Of a stretch of 64,000 bases of DNA, positions 58,128 through 64,000 are shown in pieces. Position 1 is the first letter of the stretch. Each line of letters opens with the position of its first letter. The translations under genes and the position numbers were made by a program. The DNA is from Timema cristinae. Taxonomy: Eukaryota; Arthropoda; Insecta; Phasmatodea; Timematidae. The DNA is taken from NCBI GenBank assembly GCA_039000515.1, contig JBCFYV010011164.1, positions 49,421,069-49,485,068 on the forward strand. The letters run 5' to 3'. A model generated the notes under the pieces. The model did no database searches. It saw only the letters and a list, made by a program, of their open reading frames with translations, and was not told the origin of the DNA.

Positions 58128-58395
58128 CACGTACACCTTTGCTCAGTTGGTAGTGTCTTTCTACTAAGCTAAGGGTCCTGGGTTCGATTCCCAACATGGC
58201 CGAAAAATTTATTGGTGAAATGTGGGTTTACCCTTTCAAGTGATGAATTAATGGCCAGGGGACTAGATGTTGTGCCTGTCCTAATCTTAAGTTAGATTAT
58301 AAAGCATGTGAAGCTACAAGGGCCTAGAAAGCAGGTAGTAGAATCATTATGATTTGAATAAAAAATTGAACCAGGCCACAGGCTGGAAACGGTGA
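58128..58395 (+). repeat. SINE family D copy, plus strand
   Basis: Head 'tttgctcagttggtagtg', B box GGGTTCGATTCCC, body 'ttggtgaaatgtgggtttac' to 'gaaccaggccacaggctgg'. Confidence 0.85.
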
Positions 58396-58792
58396 GGGAT
58401 GTAGAAAAATAAAATAGTTGTGTGAATCTTATTCTTCCCTTGATAAATGGCAATTTAAAAACAAAAGGATTTGAAAACATACTTTCTAGAGTCATGGCAT
58501 TTTATTTATTTATATAACAGGAAAACAAGTGAATTACAAAAATGTAATTGTAAATAAAGTTGTTTATCTTTTTTAGAAAAGATGGATGTCTTAGGTTAAA
58601 AAACGTATATACCTGGAGAGTGATTCGATGCCTCAACCATTAGTAGTCGTAGTAAGGTTGATTCCCAATAAGTTGGAATTTTTTAAAAGTTAAAAAGTTA
58701 GTAAAGAAGAATTTGGTTGACGTCTGCGTAACAAATGTTTCTTATCTTTTTATTAAGTAGAAGTCGAATTTCGCCATTTGTAAAAAGACCAC

Positions 58793-58858
58793 ACACGCAC
58801 GCACACACACACAGCACACACACAGCACACATGCACGACACCGCACACACACACCACA
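58793..58858. repeat. (CA)n microsatellite
   Basis: Interrupted CA run. Confidence 0.95.
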
Positions 58859-58939
58859 AATATATATATATAACATTAATAAATATGTAATGGTTTTAGT
58901 GTTTCTTCCAACTTTCAGAACAGGCCAAAGTTACAATAA

Positions 58940-59259
58940 ATGGACAACCTGTGGCTGGGTCAGTTTAATGAAATTCCTCTATCTCCTCATCTTCCTCTAT
59001 CCTTCCACCATTCTGCTCTTCTCACTTGCAGACTATGTTATATACTCTTTTCCCTACAGTCATACCTACTTAATCTCCTTATTTTTTTTTCACTTCCTCT
59101 CCTTTCCCATCTCACTACACGCCCATACCATCTCAGCCTTGCTTCTTCTACTATTCTCAATTTACTCCTGTGCCCCCTTCTTCTCACCGATACTTCATTC
59201 CTAATTCTCTTGTTTCTCCTCGTGACAGCTAACATGCTCCTCACAAACTTCATTTTCAC
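58940..59259 (-). pseudogene. Non-LTR retrotransposon C-terminal fragment, type 3
   Basis: Minus strand: 'MKFVRSMLAVTRRNKRIRNE', 'VEEARLRWYGRVVR', the endonuclease-RT C-terminal pattern (D-R-x-RN-E ... ARLRWYGHVVR) common in RTE-like arthropod elements. The basic tail past 59,038 is eroded. The hydrophobic plus-strand frames here are shadows of it. Confidence 0.75.
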
Positions 59260-59415
59260 TACCTTTACTTTTGAAAGAGTAGAAATATTAATGTATGTAA
59301 ATATGTGTTATGTGCTTACTTTTATTTGTGCTTTATTTTTGTACAATTTTATCATATTTACCCATCATATCTCTATATCTCTTTTCACTTTATGAGGTAA
59401 TTGTATTATATTTGT

Positions 59416-59614
59416 AAGGTGGTATAGAAAAGGTGGATAAAAACATATAAAAGGAACAAACAAACTATGGCTTCTACAATGAAAAAGAACACAGTTCACT
59501 CCTGGTATTGGAAGCAGTGTTGAGTGTGAATTTAGTTGTTCTTTTAATTGTAAAAACAATATTTTATTTGTTCCTTTTATCTGTTTTTATCCACCTTTCC
59601 TGTACCTTCTTCCA
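59416..59614. mobile_element. Hairpin MITE, about 197 bp
   Basis: Arms of about 45 bp: 59,419-59,463 ('aaggtggataaaaacatata') and its inverse at 59,568-59,614, with about 105 bp between. No coding potential. Class unknown; no clear target duplication. Confidence 0.7.
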
Positions 59615-59879
59615 AGTAGAATAAATATTTATCTATTACATATTATAAAAACTATCTGGCGTGCCTAAAATTTGGTAAACTAGTGGGTTTCAAATAATTT
59701 GATTTTATAAAATAAATACTTAAATAGACATAAAGAAAATTGATAGGAAAAATAATGTTCGTAAGTGACGAACTGGTGATTATATTTTTTGATAAACTAA
59801 AATAATACAAGGCTTTCACAATTTACCCGAAAACGTGATAGATCTGAAGACCCATTCAAAACACATAAAGCAAAATATA

Positions 59880-60005
59880 GGTATTTCGATATTGATATCT
59901 AAAATACTCAATTTATGCTCAGTTGTTGCCATTCTGAGCTGTTGTTATATAAATTACAAATTAATATTCTTATATTACATACAATTGTACAATAAAACAT
60001 TTTCT
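59880..60005 (+). repeat. Dispersed repeat, second half of pair
   Basis: Matches 57,525-57,720 in block order, with insertions. Confidence 0.5.
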
Positions 60006-60033
60006 AAGTGATTTTAGTGTATTATGTTATATT

Positions 60034-60659
60034 CAGTAGAAAGTCTCTGGTCCGCCCTAGGCTAGTCAGCTGCTCCGGTTGGTCCGACCGCAGCTCAAGA
60101 GCATGCATGTACCGACTTGTTGATGACTGGTCGGCCATTGTTGACAAGCCATTGTTTACTCGTCAGTTGTTTTGCTACCTCAAAGAGCCGGCATCTAGCA
60201 TCTAGTGCGTGGTAATTACTCGTCGTGTGTAGATTGTGTTTTGTGTACATAGTTTTTACAAACTTTACATGATATCCAAGCAAATGATGTTGATGAGTGG
60301 CTTACTAAATGTGATGAAGATTGTGAAACAAATGAAGAACTAAATGACGATGAGATTGTTGACGCTGTTTCGCAAGTTCATGAAGAAACCGTAAATGAAG
60401 GCCCTGATGATTATGATGATAACGAATCGTCTGCCCGTGCATCACATACGCAAGCCAAGAAAGCTTTTGATGTTGCTCTTCAGTACATCGAACAGAACGA
60501 TAGATATCTTGTGGATCAAGAAATGGAAGAGCATTGCAGCTAAGTTTAGATTGTATTATTTATGTATGTATGTAATACAATACTGTAAATATTAGTTTTC
60601 TTCTGAAAATCCGACCATACTCCCTGCCCCACAGGTGACGGATTAGTGAGGTTCTACTG
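60034..60659 (+). mobile_element. pogo/Tigger DNA transposon, internally deleted, 626 bp
   Basis: Left end cagtagaaagtctctggtccg and right end, inverted, cagtagaacctcactaatccg match at 16 of 21 positions. TA follows the right end, as in Tc1/mariner-pogo insertions; the left dinucleotide has changed. Only the last part of the transposase remains. Confidence 0.85.
60271..60543 (+). pseudogene. Tigger transposase C-terminus
   Basis: Open plus frame: 'DIQANDVDEWLTKCDED', 'ELNDDEIVDAVSQV', an acidic stretch, then 'SHTQAKKAFDVALQYIEQND' and TAA at 60,541-60,543. This is the acidic tail and final helix typical of Tigger/Jerky transposases. The DNA-binding and DDE domains were deleted, so no activity is possible. 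Confidence 0.85.
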
Positions 60660-61551
60660 TAAATAACTACAATATAATATAGGTGTGTGATGTTCACTTG
60701 TTCAATTCATGGCTAGCTCTAGCTGAATATATGAAATATTCTCTTAAGCAAAATATTTTAATTTAGTTGTTTTATGCTTCAATAAATATTACTTTGTGTT
60801 TTATGCACTAAGATCCCTCAGATTTGTTTTTACTGCACAATTATTACTAATGTTTCATTTTATTCTGATAGATCAAGTTCTGGGACATTTAAATAACTTA
60901 CATCAGGTTTTTTCCTATGAATATTAAATTGTAATGTTCATTATATCTTAGTATGTCAGTAATTAAACATAAATAAAGTATGTGAGATGTCAATATTTTC
61001 ATTGAAGATGATTTGTAATTGTCAAAGCCGTATTTTTTTTTTTTTGTTCGAAGCTAAGTCAATGTTTCAAAGTGTTAAACAGAGAATAATTAAGAAAAAA
61101 TATTTGACTTTCAATTCACCTTTGATAATATTTTATATAATAGATTTTAGTTCGCTTCGAATTGAAAAAGTGGGCTCAGCCTACCTCTTGTTCAACTCAA
61201 AACAAAAGCTGCCACTCTTATAGTGTATCTGGAGGGATTGAATTCAACTGGAGATTGAAATATTTTCTACCAAATGTAAATTTTCTGTCTTTTCATTCTT
61301 TATACCTATATTACAATTTATATTAATTCCTTGGCATTTTAACTGTCAGAGCAAGAGGAAAATTGTTTGGAGACTATTAAAAATCTCTGTAGTTTAATAT
61401 TTTCCATTTATTTTCTATACAAACCATTGATAACCAATGAAAACAGCACCAAAGTGTAATTAAAAAAATAATCTCTGTCCAGATATATATTTTCCTAATC
61501 AAATTAAGACTTTGCGTATTTTATGTCTACCACTATCATTTTATTCTGTTC
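60660..61551. other. AT-rich stretch, nothing recognised
   Basis: Would be 3' untranslated or downstream DNA of the minus-strand exon at 61.55 kb. Confidence 0.45.
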
Positions 61552-61764
61552 TCAGAGCAGTGTGCCGCTACTGCTAATAGCAGGCAAAGCAGGCAAGCTG
61601 CAATCCACACAGTTCACCCAGAGATTGGCACACGTGGCATGGTAGACGTGCCCCGCGTATGTCAGCCTACACGCGTCACTAGCTGCATCTGGAGCCACAG
61701 CCACCAAGCACACGCCACATGCTGCAGCGATGCTGCCCTCTGCACCAGGACATTCACACTCTAC
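61552..61764 (-). CDS. Terminal exon with Cys/His zinc-binding pattern, possibly gamma-synergin-like
   Basis: A GC-rich, CpG-containing block in AT-rich DNA. Minus strand from a possible acceptor (gcacag|GTA, 61,765-61,766) is open for 70 codons to TGA at 61,552-61,554. It begins VECECPGAEGSIAAACGVCL; then 'YAGHVYHATCANLWVNCVDC' and 'SLPALPAISSSGTLL'. Paired cysteines CGVC, the GHVYHATC group and CVDC form a compact zinc-site pattern. The 'HATCAN-W-N-VD-LPAL' run recalls the C-terminal segment of gamma-synergin (AP1GBP1), a clathrin/AP-1 partner at the trans-Golgi; that identity is from memory of the family and is tentative. The 5' exons would lie to the right, beyond repeats or the window. 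A RING-like protein is the alternative. Confidence 0.55.
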   Translation of the reverse strand, partial: VECECPGAEGSIAAACGVCLVAVAPDAASDACRLTYAGHVYHATCANLWVNCVDCSLPALPAISSSGTLL

Positions 61765-62185
61765 CTGTGCACAGCCCCATCTCAGTCAGCTCAATAACTA
61801 CTGCAGTTCACAAACTCGTCCAATGATGAGGTTTATTAAAATTAAGCAAATTTATACTAAAATCAATGCTATTAAGTCAAATAGATAAATAATTAACAGA
61901 TGTGAGTTACAGATGGGACATGAACACTTGTGGTTAGGTGAAAATGTAAGCAAATAAAAGTTAGGAACATACTCATTTATATATAAATAATTAGGTATGC
62001 ATGCACCTAAGAATGTGTGTAATTAGGCACACAAGCTACCAGTAGTACATATTATATGTTTTAGATAAACCGATGTGATTTTTATCCAAGGACTAAACAA
62101 ATATTTAAATTTAACCTTACCAACAGGAAAAAAAGGGTTTACCTCATAAAGTAATAGTATTATATTACATTATATTATCTAGCCC
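61765..62185. other. No gene recognised
   Basis: AT-rich; intron of the minus-strand gene if that exon is real. Confidence 0.45.
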
Positions 62186-64000
62186 AGGGGTCGCCAGACC
62201 GCCGACGCGAGCTACCGGTAGCTTGAGGTGGCATTTCCAGTGGCTGCCACTCTCGCATCTTACCGTGCATCTCTAATCATTGCAAAAAAAAAAACCTTAT
62301 GAAGATTGTGAAATAATAAAAGAAGCATTTTTAGAGGCTACAGACGCATTATTTGACAACTTTAAAAATAAAGATGACATAATATCAGCGATAAAATCTA
62401 CTCAGCTTTCTGCCAATACCATGATGAGGCGAGTTGATATTATGTCTAGTGATGTTATTTCATAGTTGAAAAAAGACTTAGTGTAAATGTTTTTATTTCT
62501 CACTTCAACTTGATGAATCAACGGATGTGAATGACACTTCTCATTTAGCCGTGTTTGTAAGGTTGATTATCAGTGATTTTTCTGTAAAATAAGAACTTTG
62601 AAAATTATTCCTTAGGGGCAAGGTGAGGATATTTTCTCCAAATTCAAAACATTTATTCCTTCTGAGAATATTCCTGTACACAAGATTGTCAGTATCACAA
62701 AAGATGGGGGATCCAGCTTTTACTGGTGTTAAAAATGGGTTCATTGCTTTGTGTAAGAAAGATTAAAGTTTTCCACAATTTGTTTCTTACCACTGTATTC
62801 TTCACCAGCAAACACACTGTGAAATTTTTTTTAAATTCAATAGGTTATGAAGCTTGTCACCATAATTGTAAACCAAGTGAGGACTCATGCTCTTCAAAGA
62901 CACTCGTTCAAGGCACCGACAAACACGCTTAATTGTCAATATGGAGACCTCCTGCTCCATTCAAAAGTACGCTGGTTGAGCAAAGGACGAGTCGCCCATC
63001 ATTTCAATGATCTTCTGCCAGCAATAATCATGTTTTTTAAAGAATTTGATGCACACTATCCCAAACTTGAAGATTTTGAGTGGCTGCAGGACTTTGCGTT
63101 CCTGCCAGATGTCACAGAAAAACTCTATGAAGTAAATCTCCAACATCAGAGTCAATTATTTAGGAAAGGATATTTGATATAAAGGCATTTTCCAAGAAAC
63201 TTGAACTCTTGGAGAAGATCCTCAGCCGAGGAGACTTCAAACATTTCCCCTGTTTGAAGAATAAGTTGGATAACGAAATAAATCTCGAGCCCTATTCTGG
63301 AGAAAAGCCCATTGAAATAATCTCTAACCTGAGAGCAGAGTTTCAACAGTGGTTCTGTGATTTCAAAAAGTTGAGCTGCTAACACAGTTTGTTTCAGCTT
63401 CTTTAATGGAGAGTGACATTGAAATATTATCAAGTTGTGTCACGCAACATTTTCAGGAAGATGACCCTTCATTATAAATGGAGCTAATATATTTCTAAAG
63501 TGACTTATCATTGAAGAGTGTTTCAAGTTTAGGATAAGTATGGCCTCTTGTACCAAAGGAAAAATATCTAGTTCTAGTTCGTGTTGCACTCAGAGTGAAG
63601 GCTTTGTTCTGCTCAACCCACTTGTGTGAATCATTTTCAACTATGAAGGTTGTGAAAAACAGATACAGAAGCAGGATCACAGATGAACATCTCGATAACT
63701 GTATTCAAATGGGGGTTACAAGCTACTCACCTGACATTAAACAAATTGTGGATGAAAGAGAGTGCCATTATTCTCAGTAACAGTAAGTTATACATACAGT
63801 TATTTTTATATTTGACTTTAATTTAGTTTTTAAAATGAATATTCATGGTACTTATATTTCTATATTATTTGAATTACAATAATGAAACCAAGCCACAGAG
63901 CCCACCTCTGTTTGTAAACAGTCATTGTACAGGTTAACAATAATGATAATTTTTTAATCTGAGTAGCTCGTTAAACAATATGACATTTTAAAGTAGCTCC
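62186..64000 (+). mobile_element. hAT-type DNA transposon, right end outside the window
   Basis: Begins with 'caggggtcgccagaccgccg', a hAT-like terminus, and 'gcgagctaccggtagc'. The closing 'gtagctcg' near 63,964 and 'gtagctcc' at the last bases suggest the right end is close to or just past 64,000. Confidence 0.75.
62281..63780 (+). pseudogene. hAT transposase, GTF2IRD2/ZBED5-like, multiply broken
   Basis: N-terminal piece 62,281-62,465 ('EIIKEAFLEATDALFDNFKN'), then LQLDESTDVND with the first catalytic Asp at about 62,512, 'MGDPAFTGVKNGFIALCKKD' (about 62,703), and 62,847-63,182 with 'LLLHSKVRWLSKGRVAHHFN', the Trp-containing insertion-domain region of hAT transposases. The dimerisation region ends the gene: 'LFCSTHLCESFSTMKVVKN', 'RSRITDEHLDNCIQMGV', 'DIKQIVDERECHYSQ' and TAA at 63,778-63,780. 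At least five stops or frame changes separate these pieces. Domesticated relatives exist in animals, but the number of breaks rules that out here. Confidence 0.88.

Noticed and set aside
58890..59395. Plus-strand hydrophobic ORFs as membrane proteins
   Set aside because: They are antisense to a LINE C-terminal fragment, and Leu/Phe richness comes from the pyrimidine-rich complement.

Overview
The window reads as AT-rich eukaryotic, almost certainly arthropod (probably insect), nuclear DNA. Reasons: dense tRNA-derived SINEs with (TAA)n tails, relics of R1-like, CR1/L2-like and other non-LTR retrotransposons, hAT and pogo/Tigger relics, a FLYWCH-type MULE, long minisatellites, spliced genes with GT-AG junctions, and CpG that is not depleted in the few GC-rich islands. 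There is no operon structure, no rRNA and no convincing free-standing tRNA gene. The exact species cannot be read from the sequence.

Layout. 0-5.5 kb: 5'-truncated R1-like LINE, a common arthropod interspersed repeat, a CR1/L2-like relic, and the first copy of an unclassified repeat called X here. 5.9-13 kb: SINEs around a CpG-rich island (7.33-7.81 kb) with splice donors facing both ways and a possible AT-hook exon. 13.3-17.0 kb: a 3,458-bp Mutator-like element (FLYWCH finger plus MULE transposase, one intron, now broken) inserted into a SINE with an 8-bp target duplication; another SINE later landed in its intron. 19.3-26.5 kb: five tandem arrays, two more copies of repeat X, a near-identical 159-bp inverted repeat, and SINE fragments. 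27.8-30.7 kb, minus strand: two exons of an unrecognised multi-pass membrane protein, their intron filled by about 33 copies of a 54-bp minisatellite that abuts the splice acceptor. 30.8-38.9 kb: LINE fragments, SINEs with clean target duplications, a diverged ~140-bp tandem array, and a tRNA-like element lying inside inverted repeats. 39.7-44.6 kb: G-rich tract, 87-bp minisatellite, two young SINEs. 44.8-58.4 kb: mostly degenerate SINEs and AT-rich DNA, a candidate TATA/initiator promoter at 48.5 kb, a degenerate hAT element (50.6-52.2 kb) beside a LINE fragment, and a 39-bp minisatellite. 58.9-64 kb: LINE fragment, hairpin MITE, internally deleted Tigger element, a minus-strand terminal exon with a Cys/His zinc-binding pattern (61.55-61.76 kb), and a hAT transposase pseudogene running to the window end.

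SINE naming used below. Family A has a 'GTGGCGTAGTTGG' head and family B a 'GTGGCCGAATGGTCTAAGG' head; both share one body. Family C has a 'GTGACCTGGTGGTCTAGGGG' head and an unrelated body, yet ends in the same stem-loop tail 'ACCCGAACGGGTAGTAAG' followed by (TAA)n. Family D has an 'AGCTCAGTNGGTAG' head with a different body and no such tail. Family E has a 'GGATAGCTCAGTGGTAAGAG' cloverleaf, and F carries a 'CCTTCGGAGGGGAAGT' core.

The host genes visible are fragments only; nothing here forms a pathway. The main interest is mobile-element biology: several SINE families apparently mobilised through one 3' tail, a datable nest of insertions, and a minisatellite that multiplied a splice acceptor. 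Irregular indels in homopolymers of several arrays suggest uncorrected long-read errors, so frameshifts there should be read with care.
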